Numbered from the stretch's first letter, positions 33,170 through 43,081 are shown. The stretch: 54,085 nt of DNA from Woeseiaceae bacterium (GCA_028289545.1 JANQPG010000064.1:1-54085), one strand, 5' to 3'. Notes: a model not told the origin generated them from the letters alone. Numbers and translations are program-made.

Positions 33170-34078
33170 ATGCACAAACTCTCCATCGCGGGCATTGCCG
33201 TGGCTTTTCTGGTGGCCGCTCCCGCCACCGCGGAACCGTTGACCGATCATGCGCTGATCTCAGCGTACGAAGGATCCGCAATGCGCCGCAAGAAGGTCAT
33301 CGAATTCGACGAGTACACCGCGTTCACGGGCATGGACGAAAGCGGCAAGGCGCCCACCGGCCTTACGCTCGAGGGCAAGATTACGACAATGCTCTACGAC
33401 CGGCCGAAGGAGCGCTCGATACTCGAGGTATTCCGCAACTACGAACGGGCGCTCTCGATCGCGGGCGCCGAGGTCCTCTACAGCTGCGACCAGGCCAAAG
33501 GAGAATGTGCAAAGCGTTACGCGGGACCGACGTTGCAGAAATACTCGGGCATCATGTCGGTGTCGAATCTTGCGGGTCGTTACTCACTCGCACGACTCAG
33601 TAGCGCCGAGGGCACGGCCTACATCGCCGTTGCGGTCGGCGAGAACTTCACCGACATTCACGTCGTCGAGCTTGCGGCCATGGAGCAGGACAAGGTGGTT
33701 CTCGACGCCGCGGCGCTCGGCAAAGGTCTCGACAGTAAGGGCTATGTCACTGTGACCGGCATCTTCTTCGACACCGACAAGGCGACTCTCAAACCCGAAT
33801 CCGATCCGGCACTCGCCGAACTTGCCCTCCTGCTCGAGCAACGCCCCGAGCTCGAGGCTTTTGTCGTGGGTCACACGGACATGCAGGGGGATCTGGAGCA
33901 CAACATGGGGCTGTCCAACCGGCGCGCCGCTGCCGTCGTGGCCGCACTCGTGGACAACCACGGCGTGGCGCCCGCGAGACTGCGCGCGAAAGGAGTAGGG
34001 CCGCTGTCGCCGCAGGCAAGCAACCGTCACGCCGCGGGCAAAGCCCTGAACCGCCGGGTCGTGCTGGTCGCACGCTGA
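33170..34078 (+). CDS. DUF4892 plus OmpA domain outer-membrane-associated protein
   Basis: This 302-residue exported protein has a signal peptide (about 1-21, ending TAEP). The first part (about 25-190), with MLYDRPKERSILEVFRNYERALSIAGAEVLYSC, fits DUF4892. The C-terminal OmpA peptidoglycan-binding domain (about 190-302) has TGIFFDTDKATLKPESDPAL, VVGHTDMQGDLEHNMGLSNRRAAAV and the final NRRVVLVAR. It probably sits at the outer membrane or periplasm and binds peptidoglycan. It follows the amidohydrolase by 11 bases and is followed by a small membrane protein after 7 bases, suggesting a three-gene operon. Confidence 0.9.
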   Translation: MHKLSIAGIAVAFLVAAPATAEPLTDHALISAYEGSAMRRKKVIEFDEYTAFTGMDESGKAPTGLTLEGKITTMLYDRPKERSILEVFRNYERALSIAGAEVLYSCDQAKGECAKRYAGPTLQKYSGIMSVSNLAGRYSLARLSSAEGTAYIAVAVGENFTDIHVVELAAMEQDKVVLDAAALGKGLDSKGYVTVTGIFFDTDKATLKPESDPALAELALLLEQRPELEAFVVGHTDMQGDLEHNMGLSNRRAAAVVAALVDNHGVAPARLRAKGVGPLSPQASNRHAAGKALNRRVVLVAR

Positions 34079-34085
34079 GCGCTCC

Positions 34086-34292
34086 GTGAAGACCTATCGC
34101 AAAACCGGACCACCCGCCTGGCAGCGACGGCTCGTGCTGCTTCTCTGGGGACTCTTTGGCTCCACGTTGCTGTTGTTTGCCGCCTGGGCCACGCTCCTGT
34201 GGATCGAGATGGACCGGCTGGAAGACTGCACCGAGCGGGGCGGGCAGTACAACACGTCAAGCGACGAGTGCGAAAACGCGCGCTGGGATTAG
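34086..34292 (+). CDS. Small single-pass membrane protein
   Basis: This is a 68-residue protein from GTG 34086. It has a basic N-terminus, one strong transmembrane helix (about 17-39, LVLLLWGLFGSTLLLFAAWATLLWI), and a short acidic tail with two cysteines (EDCTERGGQYNTSSDECEN) that, outside the membrane, could pair. I recognise no family. It follows the OmpA-type gene by 7 bases and is probably in the same operon; the spacing and membrane profile support it being real. Confidence 0.6.
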   Translation: MKTYRKTGPPAWQRRLVLLLWGLFGSTLLLFAAWATLLWIEMDRLEDCTERGGQYNTSSDECENARWD

Positions 34293-34347
34293 GCGGGTCC
34301 GGGCCCTGCGAATGAAGACGGGCGCTGCGGCATACGAGACGATCGAC

Positions 34348-34863
34348 TCAAGCCCACGCACCCTGTTGCGCCTGCGAACCCAGCTTGTCTTGCATCTCCG
34401 CGACGAACGCGCGTAAGGAATCGTCCGGGTCGTCGACAGCCTTCTCGATCATTTGCACAAAAGAATCGGTCTGCTCGGGCGTAAATACGGAATCGTTTCT
34501 TTCGACGAGATTTTCGAGCTGGGTCTGTATCACCTGCGGCGAGCCAAGCAGATGCGCCGCGGACGTATACAGGTCCTTTGCGGTTTTGCGGTCCAGTGAG
34601 AACGTGCTTTCGAAAAGCTCGAGCAGGAGCGACTGCTTCTCCGCACTCAGGTCGCCGGCCATGCGGACGGTGCCTACGACCAGTATGGCCGCAATCTGCA
34701 TGGGGTCTTCGACGGAATAGATAGGATCGCCTTCGTATTTCTTCGCCCACTCGCGCCGGCGCCGCCACGCCCAGGGATTGAGCCAGCCGATATCGATGCC
34801 CAAACGATCCATGATGTACAACAGCGTGCCCAGCGCCGTAATGAGGCCAATGATGATGTGCAT
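34348..34863 (-). CDS. TerB-like (tellurite resistance TerB fold) membrane-anchored protein
   Basis: This 171-residue protein has an N-terminal membrane segment (MHIIIGLITALGTLLYIMDRLG), a short basic linker rich in Trp and Arg, then a helical domain with AAILVVGTVRMAGDLSAEKQSLLLELFESTF and LENLVERNDSVFTPEQTDSFVQMIEKAV, the repeated acidic helix pattern of TerB-like proteins. No other ter genes lie near, so tellurite resistance should not be inferred. GGGGGAC precedes the ATG. It follows the HNH gene on the same strand. Confidence 0.78.
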   Translation of the reverse strand: MHIIIGLITALGTLLYIMDRLGIDIGWLNPWAWRRRREWAKKYEGDPIYSVEDPMQIAAILVVGTVRMAGDLSAEKQSLLLELFESTFSLDRKTAKDLYTSAAHLLGSPQVIQTQLENLVERNDSVFTPEQTDSFVQMIEKAVDDPDDSLRAFVAEMQDKLGSQAQQGAWA

Positions 34864-34990
34864 GTCTGTCCCCCGGCTCTATTCACGACAGAGGCGGATA
34901 GTGCATCCCGTCGCGGTGTACTTCTACGAACCAGTCTGCACTTTTTGCCCGCGGAGCGCTGCACTGACAGCGGCGCGATGCGGTACGCGG

Positions 34991-35644
34991 TCAGTCGTGA
35001 AAATGCGTATCGATAACCTGGTCCCCCGAAAACAGATGGTCGGTCAGGCGCGCGTGCAGCGGACTCGTGCGCGGTATGTGCGCGAGCAGATACTGCATCT
35101 GATCCGCCAGTACCCGCCGGCCTTTGAGATAGATGTACTCGGCGTAGGTGGGCGTAAACGGCACGGCAATCAGCTCCATCGACGCCTGTTCCGGGGTCCT
35201 GCCGCCCTTGTAGTTGTTGCAGCGCCTGCACGCCGTTGCAACGTTGGTCCACAAATCGAGGCCACCCTGGCTGATCGGCGTAATGTGGTCGCGCGTCAAA
35301 TCCCGCGTCGGGAAACGCATGCCACAATACAGGCACAAGTTGCCGTCGCGTTTGAACAGCGTGCGGTTGTTGAGCGGCGGCACGTACTTGTCGCGATTCC
35401 GGGAAAGACTCTTTGCGGTCCCGTGCGTGGCGATGATCGAGTTGACGGCGATCTGGCTCTGCTCACCGCTTAGCGAGCTGACGCCGCCGAAGATCGTGTA
35501 CAGCCGTGTACCGCAATCGTAGGCCACCTGCTCGGCATGATAGAGCCGGACCGCCTCTCGATAGTCGATCCACTCGAGCGGCATTCCGGCAATGTCGGTC
35601 CGGAGTACCTGTTGCGATACGTCGGAAGCAAGTCCAGCCAGCAT
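34991..35644 (-). CDS. HNH endonuclease family protein
   Basis: This 217-residue protein has a central HNH domain: CLYCGMRF, RDLTRDHITPISQGGLDLWTNVATACRRCNNYKGGRTPEQ (about 100-150). It includes both zinc CxxC pairs, the catalytic DH, and the Asn. The remainder resembles a widespread group of chromosomal HNH proteins with no restriction partner. I chose ATG 35644 because GAGG lies 7 bases upstream; a GTG two codons earlier is too close to that site. No methylase or toxin partner is visible, so a role in restriction is not indicated. Confidence 0.88.
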   Translation of the reverse strand: MLAGLASDVSQQVLRTDIAGMPLEWIDYREAVRLYHAEQVAYDCGTRLYTIFGGVSSLSGEQSQIAVNSIIATHGTAKSLSRNRDKYVPPLNNRTLFKRDGNLCLYCGMRFPTRDLTRDHITPISQGGLDLWTNVATACRRCNNYKGGRTPEQASMELIAVPFTPTYAEYIYLKGRRVLADQMQYLLAHIPRTSPLHARLTDHLFSGDQVIDTHFHD

Positions 35645-35795
35645 ACGCACACCTCGGTAAGCCTCAATCTGCCGCAGTCGGCAGCGCTTACGCGCTAGTG
35701 TGCCGAACGTGCAACAAAAATCAATAAGTACGCGGGTTTGCCGCGCATTATTGTCAAGCCTTATGACTGTTGTGTGACGATGCTGTCGCCTGCCG

Positions 35796-37193
35796 CTAAA
35801 GTGCTTTCAATACCGAGTCGAGACTGTCTTTCGCGTCACCGAACAGCATTCGGGTGTTGTCCTTGAAGAACAGCGGATTTTGTACACCCGCATAACCCGT
35901 TGCCATGCTGCGCTTCAGCACAATGGTCGTGGCCCCTTTCCAGACCTCGAGTACGGGCATCCCCGCGATGGGGCTGTCCGGCACCTCCTGCGCTGACGGA
36001 TTGACAATGTCGTTGGCGCCAATGACGACAGAGACGTCCACGTCGGGGAAATCCTCGTTGATCTCGTCCATCTCGAAGACGATGTCGTAAGGCACTTTGG
36101 CCTCGGCGAGCAGCACGTTCATGTGCCCCGGCATGCGGCCCGCGACCGGATGAATACCGAAGCGGACGTCGACCTTCTTTGCCCTGAGCGTTTTTACGAT
36201 CTCGTAGACCGTGTGCTGCGCCTGCGCCACGGCCATGCCGTAGCCCGGGACGATCATGACCTGCTTCGCGCCGGCAAGCAGTTCCGCCGTCTCGACGGCC
36301 TCGATCGCGACAATCTCGCCGTCTTCCTCGCCGCCGCCCGCTGTACTGCCGCCGCCGGTGCCGAAGCCGCCGGCAATGACGTTCAGGAACTTCCGATTCA
36401 TCGCCCGGCACATGATGTAACTCAATATGGCGCCGCTGGAGCCGACGAGCGCACCGGTCACGATCAGTAGATCGTTGCTCAGCATGAAGCCCGTGGCCGA
36501 CGCGGCCCAGCCCGAATAGCTGTTCAGCATCGATACCACGACGGGCATGTCCGCGCCGCCGATCGCCATCACCATGTGGATACCGAAAGCGAGCGCAATG
36601 ACGGTCATGATGGCGAGCGGGAACATACCGCCCCCACCGCCGGCTGCATGGATCGCGAACTCGCGGCCGTACCAGATCGCCGCCAGCAGGAGGATCAGGT
36701 TCAGCCAGTGACGAGCCGGCAACAGCAGCGGCTTGCCGCCGATACGGCCGGACAGCTTGCCGAAGGCAATGACCGAACCCGAAAAGGTGACGGCGCCGAT
36801 CAGTATGCCGACGTAGATCTCGATGTTGTGGATCGTCTCTTCGATCCCGACGTAGGTCTTGGTTTCATCCATGAAGCTTGCGAAGCCCACGGCAACCGCC
36901 GCCAGGCCCACGAGACTGTGCAGGATGGCGACGAGCTCCGGCATTTGTGTCATCTGCACTCGCCGGGCCAGCACGAGCCCAACGCTGCCGCCGATCACGA
37001 GTGCGCCCAGGAGCAGCGCGTAGTGCTGCGTCACGACGCCGAGCACCGTTGCCAACAGCGCAATAGCCATACCGGCAATGCCGTACCAGTTGCCGCGCCG
37101 CGCGGTCTCCTGGTTGGACAGGCCGCCGAGTGCCAGGATGAAGAGGATGGTCGCAGCAATGTACGACACGGTAACGATACCTGCGCTAATCAT
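35796..37193 (-). CDS. pntB: NAD(P) transhydrogenase subunit beta
   Basis: PntB is the beta subunit of the proton-translocating transhydrogenase, carrying the NADP(H)-binding domain III and most of the membrane helices. The 465 residues contain about nine hydrophobic segments (1-270), then the Rossmann-type domain with [55 protein letters not shown] and [19 protein letters not shown]. It follows pntA by 6 bases. The enzyme supplies NADPH, used among others by the gltBD product encoded in this window. Confidence 0.96.
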   Translation of the reverse strand: MISAGIVTVSYIAATILFILALGGLSNQETARRGNWYGIAGMAIALLATVLGVVTQHYALLLGALVIGGSVGLVLARRVQMTQMPELVAILHSLVGLAAVAVGFASFMDETKTYVGIEETIHNIEIYVGILIGAVTFSGSVIAFGKLSGRIGGKPLLLPARHWLNLILLLAAIWYGREFAIHAAGGGGGMFPLAIMTVIALAFGIHMVMAIGGADMPVVVSMLNSYSGWAASATGFMLSNDLLIVTGALVGSSGAILSYIMCRAMNRKFLNVIAGGFGTGGGSTAGGGEEDGEIVAIEAVETAELLAGAKQVMIVPGYGMAVAQAQHTVYEIVKTLRAKKVDVRFGIHPVAGRMPGHMNVLLAEAKVPYDIVFEMDEINEDFPDVDVSVVIGANDIVNPSAQEVPDSPIAGMPVLEVWKGATTIVLKRSMATGYAGVQNPLFFKDNTRMLFGDAKDSLDSVLKAL

Positions 37194-37199
37194 GACGGC

Positions 37200-38735
37200 T
37201 TACTTCCTGAACATTTCGAGCATGCGGCGCGTCACGGCAAAACCGCCCGCAATGTTGACCGCCGTGATGAGTATGGTGAACGCGGCAATCCACTTGATGA
37301 CGTCGTTGTCCGAGCTGATCTGCACCAGCGCACCGATAACGATGATGCTGGAGATCGCATTGGTGACGCTCATGAGCGGCGTGTGCAGCGCGGGCGTTAC
37401 GTTCCAGATCACCATGTAGCCGACAAAACAGGCGAGCACAAACACGGTGAAGTGCGCCATGAAAGACGGCGGCGCCACGGCGCCCAATCCCAGGAGCGCC
37501 AGCCCGCCGAGGCCCATCGCAATAAGCGGCCCAAACGGCGAGCGCTTGTCTTCTTCCTTGGGCGGCGGCGGTGCTTCGTCTGCCGGCTTTGGCGGTGCCG
37601 CGGACAGTTTGGGTGCGGGTGGCGGCCAGGTGGTTTCGCCGTCTTTGCAAATCGTCGCGCCGCGAATGACTTCGTCTTCCATGTCGACGACAATTTGACC
37701 GTCTTTCTCCGGCGTAAGATCGGTCAGCAGGTGTTTGAGGTTGGTGGCGTAAAGCTGGCTCGACTGCGCCGCCAGCCGGCTCGGCAGGTCGGTATAACCA
37801 ATGATCGACACGCCGTGTTTGACGGCCACGCGATTGGGCTCGGTCAGCTCGCAGTTGCCCCCTTGTTCGGCCGCGAGATCGACAATGACGCTGCCGTCCT
37901 TCATCGACTCGACCATCTCGGCCGTGATCAGCCGCGGCGCGGGTTTGCCGGGAATCAACGCGGTCGTAATGATGATGTCGACGTCTTTCGCCTGCTCGGC
38001 GAACAGCGCCATCTCAGCCTTGATGAACTCCTCGCTCATGACCTTCGCGTAGCCGCCTTCGCCTGCACCGTCTTCGTCGTCGAAGTCGAGCATGAGGAAC
38101 TCGGCGTCCATCGATTCGACCTGCTCTTTCACTTCGGGCCGGGTATCGAACGCGCGCACGATGGCGCCCATACTTTTAGCGGTGCCGATGGCCGCCAATC
38201 CCGCCACGCCGGCGCCGATTACCAGCACCTTGGCGGGCGGGATCTTGCCCGCGGCGGTAATTTGCCCGGTAAAGAATCGGCCGAAGTGCTGGGCCGCCTC
38301 GACAACCGCGCGATAGCCGCCAATGTTGGCCATCGAACTTAACGCGTCCATCTTCTGCGCGCGCGAGATACGCGGCACGCTGTCCATTGCCATGACGGTC
38401 GCGCCGCTTTCGGTCAAGGTCGCAAGCAGTTCGGCATTCTGACCCGGCCAGACGAATGAAATCAGGGTTTGCTCGCGGCGAAGTAGCGCGGTCTCGCTCG
38501 CGTCGGGCGCGCGTACCTTGAGGATAATGTCGGCGCTCTTCCAAAGCTCGCTGTCGTTCGATACGACATCGCAGCCGGCGTTGCGATACGCCGAGTCGGA
38601 GTAGCTTGCGCTTTCCCCGGCACCCGCCTCCACGCTGACCTCAAAACCGAGCTTGATGAGCTGTTCCGCCACATCCGGAGTGGTGGCCACCCGCTTTTCT
38701 CCGGGCGCTGTTTCGCCCGGCACGCCTATTCTCAT
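37200..38735 (-). CDS. pntA: NAD(P) transhydrogenase subunit alpha
   Basis: This 511-residue protein carries the NAD(H)-binding domain I ([20 protein letters not shown] to about residue 375) and part of membrane domain II (three to four helices, about 415-511). It is thus the single-chain alpha form, as in E. coli (510 residues), rather than split pntAA/pntAB. A Pro/Ala-rich linker ([22 protein letters not shown]) joins the domains. I chose ATG 38735, preceded by GGCGGAGGAG, over an in-frame ATG six codons upstream. Key motifs include [22 protein letters not shown] and [16 protein letters not shown]. Confidence 0.96.
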   Translation of the reverse strand: MRIGVPGETAPGEKRVATTPDVAEQLIKLGFEVSVEAGAGESASYSDSAYRNAGCDVVSNDSELWKSADIILKVRAPDASETALLRREQTLISFVWPGQNAELLATLTESGATVMAMDSVPRISRAQKMDALSSMANIGGYRAVVEAAQHFGRFFTGQITAAGKIPPAKVLVIGAGVAGLAAIGTAKSMGAIVRAFDTRPEVKEQVESMDAEFLMLDFDDEDGAGEGGYAKVMSEEFIKAEMALFAEQAKDVDIIITTALIPGKPAPRLITAEMVESMKDGSVIVDLAAEQGGNCELTEPNRVAVKHGVSIIGYTDLPSRLAAQSSQLYATNLKHLLTDLTPEKDGQIVVDMEDEVIRGATICKDGETTWPPPAPKLSAAPPKPADEAPPPPKEEDKRSPFGPLIAMGLGGLALLGLGAVAPPSFMAHFTVFVLACFVGYMVIWNVTPALHTPLMSVTNAISSIIVIGALVQISSDNDVIKWIAAFTILITAVNIAGGFAVTRRMLEMFRK

Positions 38736-38863
38736 GAGCTCCTCCGCCGACATGTCCTTTCGGCCACAGGCGGAAGCGCCGGTGACCTGGGTCGGCGGTA
38801 ATGTAGCAGCAACGCTCGCACAATTGCAGCGAGCGGACCTCCTCGAGCTGTGTCGGCGTCGGA

Positions 38864-39349
38864 TCAGCGGTCGCGGGAGCGAGGTTTTTGTTGCCTCTGT
38901 TCGCGCATTCGTTCGCGAACACGCTGCCGTTGTTCGGGCGACATTTCGCGCCAGCGCTGTCGGATCTGCTGGCGGCGCTCCTGTTTGAGCATGCGGTAAC
39001 GCTGATAGTTGCTGCGGATACGATCCCGCTCCGCCGGCGACAGGCTCAGATAGATTTCATAGCGTTCACGAATTGTCGCCCGGCGTTCGGCGGACAGCTC
39101 CCGCCATTGTCGAAACCGATTTGCGGCTGCCGCGCGCTCATCCGGCGTCATGCCGAGCCAGCGTTCCGCGCCCGTGGCCAGCCGCTCCTGGCGTTCGGCG
39201 GGCAGCGTGTCCCAGGAGTCGGCAAACTTCGTGAGTACCTGCTGCTGCTCACCGCTCAGTTCGTCCCACGCAAGCTGCGCGTCGACCGTGGTTGAGGTCG
39301 TCGTCGCCGCAAGCAGTAGCAGCAGTGTCCACACGCGTTTGAATGTCAT
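38864..39349 (-). CDS. DUF3106 domain protein, exported
   Basis: This 161-residue protein has a signal peptide (about 1-24, ending VDAQ) and a helical repeat domain made of short helices joined by L-S-P/A-E-x-R or M-T/S-P-E-x-R turns ([46 protein letters not shown]). This is the DUF3106 pattern. The C-terminus is strongly basic. It overlaps the upstream acidic-protein gene by 4 bases (ATGA) and ends a four-gene operon led by an ECF-like sigma factor. Periplasmic location suggests a role in sensing or binding for that regulon, which is an inference. Confidence 0.85.
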   Translation of the reverse strand: MTFKRVWTLLLLLAATTTSTTVDAQLAWDELSGEQQQVLTKFADSWDTLPAERQERLATGAERWLGMTPDERAAAANRFRQWRELSAERRATIRERYEIYLSLSPAERDRIRSNYQRYRMLKQERRQQIRQRWREMSPEQRQRVRERMREQRQQKPRSRDR

Positions 39350-39639
39350 TGTTCCTGTCCTTCGGCCGCGCCCGGCTCACTTCGTGAGCGCTGCCGTCCG
39401 CCAGCTGCGGTCTCTTCGTCTTCGTTCGGCTCGCTGTCGTTCGACAAGCCGTCGAGCCCGGCGTCAAACGAGTTGTCGCCGTCAAGCCACAGCCATTCCT
39501 CGTCCGAGCTTTCCCAGCTGCCGAGGTACTCCAGCAGCGCAGCATCCACATCGCTGGCGCTCTCGTCCGTTGCCCGGCGGTCTTGAGCTTCGTCCGCCGC
39601 CGCGGGCAAGGTCACACCGGTCAGCGTCAGCATCGCCAA
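39346..39639 (-). CDS. Small acidic exported protein in the sigma-factor operon
   Basis: This 97-residue protein starts at TTG 39639, 7 bases after the preceding stop. Residues 1-16 form a weak signal sequence ending AAADEA; the rest is acidic, with LLEYLGSWESSDEEWLWLDGD and a Glu/Asp/Ser-rich tail. I recognise no named family, though short acidic proteins of this type appear in sigma-factor operons of Xanthomonadales-like bacteria as far as I recall. The overlap with the DUF3106 gene supports it being translated. Confidence 0.65.
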   Translation of the reverse strand: MAMLTLTGVTLPAAADEAQDRRATDESASDVDAALLEYLGSWESSDEEWLWLDGDNSFDAGLDGLSNDSEPNEDEETAAGGRQRSRSEPGAAEGQEQ

Positions 39640-39646
39640 CAGCGCT

Positions 39647-40048
39647 TCAGATCTGCTGATCAGAATCGCCCGCCTCCGCCAGCTCGAGCCAGCTGTAAAA
39701 CTCGAGTTCCTCGAGCATCTCCAGGCTGTCTTCGGTCACCAGAATTTCGAAGTCGCTCGCTTCCTGCGCCTGCGGCAACTCGATCCCGGGCACCTCGATA
39801 AGAGGCTCGCCCGTGCGCAGCACGAGCACCGTCACGAGCACGGCGGCAACCGCCGCTCCGCTGACGGGCAACAGGCGCTGCCAGACTGTGGCGCCCCGCA
39901 CCTGCTCCAGCTCGTCGAGTGCCCGGTGGCGTGCCTGGTTCAGCGCCGACAGTCGGCTTGCGTCCAGACGCTCGACGCTCTCCTCGAATACGCGCTTCGC
40001 GTTTTCCTCAAACTGGTCTCGGCTTTGTTTGTCGTTGGGTTCAGTCAC
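39647..40048 (-). CDS. DUF3619-like membrane protein, candidate anti-sigma factor
   Basis: This 133-residue protein starts at GTG 40048, which overlaps the sigma-factor stop by 8 bases and has GGGAGAG in front. A charged cytoplasmic helix region (about 1-50, with ARHRALDELEQVRG) is followed by one membrane helix (LLPVSGAAVAAVLVTVLVLRTG, about 58-79) and an acidic outer part. This layout, and the position immediately behind an ECF-like sigma factor, matches DUF3619-type proteins and suggests an anti-sigma factor. No ZAS zinc motif (HxxxCxxC) is present, so binding would have to use another surface. Confidence 0.7.
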   Translation of the reverse strand: MTEPNDKQSRDQFEENAKRVFEESVERLDASRLSALNQARHRALDELEQVRGATVWQRLLPVSGAAVAAVLVTVLVLRTGEPLIEVPGIELPQAQEASDFEILVTEDSLEMLEELEFYSWLELAEAGDSDQQI

Positions 40049-40685
40049 CGTAGTGCTCTCCCAGGGCATCCCGCAAAGTATGCACTGCCCTCGAATAGTG
40101 TGTCTTCACGCTGCCCTGGCTTACGCCCATCGCAACGGCCGTGCCGGCCACGTCGAGACCTTCAAAGGTCCGCAGCATGAACGCCTCCCGTTGTCGCGGC
40201 GGCAGACGGCTCAGCGCATGCGACAACTCGTCCAGCGCCGAACGGGTTTCGAGCTCCTCGTCGGGCGTTCTCGTCGCCGGGTCCGGGGCGGTTGCCACGG
40301 GATCGTAGTCCTTTTCCTCGCCGCCGCGTCCGAACCAGACCATGACGCGATTCCGCACGGCCTGCCGCCGATGCCAGTCGCGAATGCCGTTCTGCAGAAT
40401 ACGGTAGAACAGCGGGGCCCATTCGTCCTCGGGTTTTTTGGCGTAGTTCCGCACCAGCTTGATCATCGCGTCCTGCACGAGATCCATCGCCTCGTCGGCG
40501 TCGCGAACGGCGATTTCCGCAAAGCGCAACGCACGCCGCTCCACCTCTGCCAAAAAGCGGTTGATTTGCTGTTGCCGCTGCAGCGTTTCTGCTCCGTTTT
40601 GCGCCTTGCGTGCGCAAGATACCGCAAAAACACCTGCCTCGGTGCACGGCGCTTCCCCTTGTGCAATTGGCGTCCCGAATTCCAT
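40041..40685 (-). CDS. ECF-like sigma-70 family RNA polymerase sigma factor
   Basis: This 214-residue alternative sigma factor has region 2 (about 40-110, including DEAMDLVQDAMIKLVRNYAKKPEDEWAPLFYRILQNGIRDWHRR) and region 4 with an HTH (LSRLPPRQREAFMLRTFEGLDVAGTAVAMGVSQGSVKTHYSRAVHTLRDAL). The two are joined by an acidic linker, and region 3 is absent. It leads an operon with a DUF3619-like membrane protein, a small acidic exported protein and a DUF3106 protein. That combination is known to me mainly from Betaproteobacteria. It is divergent from priA. Confidence 0.88.
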   Translation of the reverse strand: MEFGTPIAQGEAPCTEAGVFAVSCARKAQNGAETLQRQQQINRFLAEVERRALRFAEIAVRDADEAMDLVQDAMIKLVRNYAKKPEDEWAPLFYRILQNGIRDWHRRQAVRNRVMVWFGRGGEEKDYDPVATAPDPATRTPDEELETRSALDELSHALSRLPPRQREAFMLRTFEGLDVAGTAVAMGVSQGSVKTHYSRAVHTLRDALGEHYGD

Positions 40686-40856
40686 TTGCGTCTACCTGTC
40701 CTCATCGGCCCGCAGTTTTGCGGCTCGTCCTGTAGGATCCTCGTCCTATATGATCAACGCGCCGGGCGTCGGCCGGTTGACATCCCGGAGGGTGCCGATC
40801 CTGCCGTAACCTTATGTAATAAAGCGACAAAAGCCACACGGGCCCGATACCCGCTC

Positions 40857-43055
40857 TTGACTCATTCGAAAATACTCCGCGTTGCCGTCGACGTCCCGCT
40901 GTCGCGGCTGTTCGACTACCTGCCGCCGGCAAACGCGCCGCTGCCTCCCGTTGGCGCGCGCGTACGGGTGCCGTTCGGCAGGCGCCGGCTGACCGGCCTT
41001 GTCGTCGAGCATGCAGCGCGCTCCGAGCTTCCGAGCGCAAAACTCAAGCGAGCGGACGCCGGTCTCGACGACGCCGCACTGCTCTCAGCCGACGACCTGT
41101 CGCTCCTCTCGTTTGCCAGCGATTACTACCATCACCCGCTCGGGGAAGTTGTCGCCGCCGCGTTGCCGCTTGCGTTGCGCACGGGACGGCCGCTGTACAG
41201 CGCCAGTGAGCAGATCGTGCTGACTCTCGGACCCGACACCGATCTCGATGCGCTTGCCCGCCGCGCGCCGCGCCAGGCGGCGCTGCTTGCACTGCTTACT
41301 GAACAGGCCCCGGCACCTGTCGATGCCGATACGCTCAACCGGTTGCTCGCCGGCTGGCGGCGTCCTGCACAGGCATTGCGCGACAAGGGGCTGGTCCGCT
41401 TCGAAACCGCACCGGCCGAGGACCGTCCCGATCGCGTGCAAACGATCGCCGGCCCGGACCTCAATGCCGATCAGGCGGCCGCGGTCGACGCCGTCCGCGG
41501 CACGGATGGTTTCGGGGCTTTTGTACTCGACGGCGTCACGGGCAGCGGCAAAACCGAGGTGTATCTGCGCTTGATCGAAACGGCGCTCAACGCCGACCGC
41601 CAGGTCCTCGTGCTGGTGCCGGAGATTGGGCTGACGCCACAGCTCGTAAGCCGCTTCGAGAAGCGGCTGGGATTCAAACCCGCTGCGCTGCATTCGTCGT
41701 TGAGCGACTCGGAGCGCCACACGGCCTGGCGGCGCGCGCGCAACGCGACGGCGCGCCTGCTGGTGGGTACGCGGTCGGCCGTGTTCACGCCCATGCCGAA
41801 GCTGGGCCTCGTCATCGTCGACGAAGAGCACGATCATTCGTTCAAGCAGCAGGAGAGCCTGCGCTACTCCGCCCGCGACCTGGCCGTTATCCGCGCCAAA
41901 CGCCGTAACGTGCCGGTTGTGCTTGGCTCCGCCACGCCCACGCTCGAGGTACTCAGGCAGTGCGAAGAGGGTCACTATCGGCGCTTGAGGCTGCCAACGC
42001 GAGCGGGTGGCGCTCAGCCACCTTCACTCAGGCTGGTCGACCTCAGCCGGCAGGTGGCGACAGATGGAATCAGCGAGCCGCTGTGTCGGGCAATCGAGAC
42101 GCAGCTCGAGAGCGGCGGCCAGACGTTGCTGTTTCTCAACCGTCGCGGCTACGCGCCAACCTTGATCTGCTCGAACTGCGGCTTTGTGGCCGAGTGCCAT
42201 CGCTGCGATGCGCGCATGACCGTGCACGCTCGGCACAACGAACTGCGCTGCCATCACTGCGGCGCCCGCCGGCCCATCGACACGCAGTGCCCGAAATGTA
42301 CGGGCACCATGCGGCCGCTCGGTGAAGGCACCGAGCGACTCGAGCAGCGCCTGGCCGAGCGGTTTCCCGACGCGCGAACCCTAAGGATCGACAGCGACAG
42401 CATGCAGAAAAAGGGCGCCATGGAAACGGCGTTGGCCGAAGCCCGCTCGGGACGAGCGAACATACTCGTCGGAACCCAGATGTTGTCGAAAGGCCATCAC
42501 TTCCCGGCGCTCTCGCTCGTTGGCATCGTCAACGCGGATCAGGGCTTGTTCGGCAGCGACTTCCGCAGCGCCGAGCGCCTCGCCCAATCCATCGTGCAGG
42601 TGGCGGGACGCGCGGGCCGTGAACAGAAACCCGGCACGGTGCTGATCCAGACCGCGTTTCCCGAACATCCCTTCTGGGCGCGCCTGCTGGAAGCCGGCTA
42701 TCCGGGTATCGCAAAAGATGCGCTGGCCGAGCGCCGCCTTGCGGGCTGGCCACCGTATACGCGGCTCGCCTTGTTACGCGCCTCGGCGCATCGCCGGCAG
42801 GACGCGGCCGCGTGCCTCGAGTTTGCGCGCGCGCACTTGACTGAGCTGCGCTACGAAGAACTGCGGGTCCTCGGGCCGGTCGACGCGCCGCTGGCGCGCA
42901 AGGCCGGACGCTACCGGCTGCAGCTGCTGCTCCAAAGCACGCGGCGCAACGTGCTGCATGCGGCGCTTTCGAGCCTCGAACCCCGTCTCGCAGAGAGTAA
43001 GACAGCGCGGCGCGCGCGATGGTCGATCGACGTCGACCCCATACAGCTTTTCTAG
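40857..43055 (+). CDS. priA: Primosomal protein N' (replication restart helicase PriA)
   Basis: PriA recognises abandoned replication forks and reloads the replisome. From TTG 40857 the protein has 732 residues, exactly the E. coli length; the frame is open far upstream, but that part lies opposite the sigma-factor operon and is not coding. The N-terminal DNA-binding domain (ILRVAVDVPLSRLFDYLPP) is followed by the DEAH helicase core with GVTGSGKTEVYLR, VDEEHDHSFKQ and VLGSATPTLE. A zinc domain follows with paired cysteines in LICSNCGF, CHRCDARM, CHHCGARR and CPKCTG. argS follows after a separate promoter. Confidence 0.94.
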   Translation: MTHSKILRVAVDVPLSRLFDYLPPANAPLPPVGARVRVPFGRRRLTGLVVEHAARSELPSAKLKRADAGLDDAALLSADDLSLLSFASDYYHHPLGEVVAAALPLALRTGRPLYSASEQIVLTLGPDTDLDALARRAPRQAALLALLTEQAPAPVDADTLNRLLAGWRRPAQALRDKGLVRFETAPAEDRPDRVQTIAGPDLNADQAAAVDAVRGTDGFGAFVLDGVTGSGKTEVYLRLIETALNADRQVLVLVPEIGLTPQLVSRFEKRLGFKPAALHSSLSDSERHTAWRRARNATARLLVGTRSAVFTPMPKLGLVIVDEEHDHSFKQQESLRYSARDLAVIRAKRRNVPVVLGSATPTLEVLRQCEEGHYRRLRLPTRAGGAQPPSLRLVDLSRQVATDGISEPLCRAIETQLESGGQTLLFLNRRGYAPTLICSNCGFVAECHRCDARMTVHARHNELRCHHCGARRPIDTQCPKCTGTMRPLGEGTERLEQRLAERFPDARTLRIDSDSMQKKGAMETALAEARSGRANILVGTQMLSKGHHFPALSLVGIVNADQGLFGSDFRSAERLAQSIVQVAGRAGREQKPGTVLIQTAFPEHPFWARLLEAGYPGIAKDALAERRLAGWPPYTRLALLRASAHRRQDAAACLEFARAHLTELRYEELRVLGPVDAPLARKAGRYRLQLLLQSTRRNVLHAALSSLEPRLAESKTARRARWSIDVDPIQLF

Positions 43056-43081
43056 TTCTGCTCTTGACCGTCGGATTTCCC

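Noticed and set aside
34348..34863. Tellurite resistance operon
   Set aside because: Only a TerB-like fold is present; none of the other ter genes occurs in the window.
34991..35644. HNH endonuclease as part of a restriction or defence island
   Set aside because: No methyltransferase, specificity subunit, toxin partner or mobile element is adjacent, and the surroundings are ordinary chromosomal genes.
36576..38342. Rightward open frame (about 590 codons) opposite pntB and pntA
   Set aside because: The sequence is a low-complexity Arg/Asp/His/Gln shadow of the transhydrogenase genes.
39813..40856. Apparent 348-residue N-terminal extension of PriA
   Set aside because: It lies opposite the sigma-factor and DUF3619-like genes, and the TTG at 40857 gives exactly the normal PriA length.
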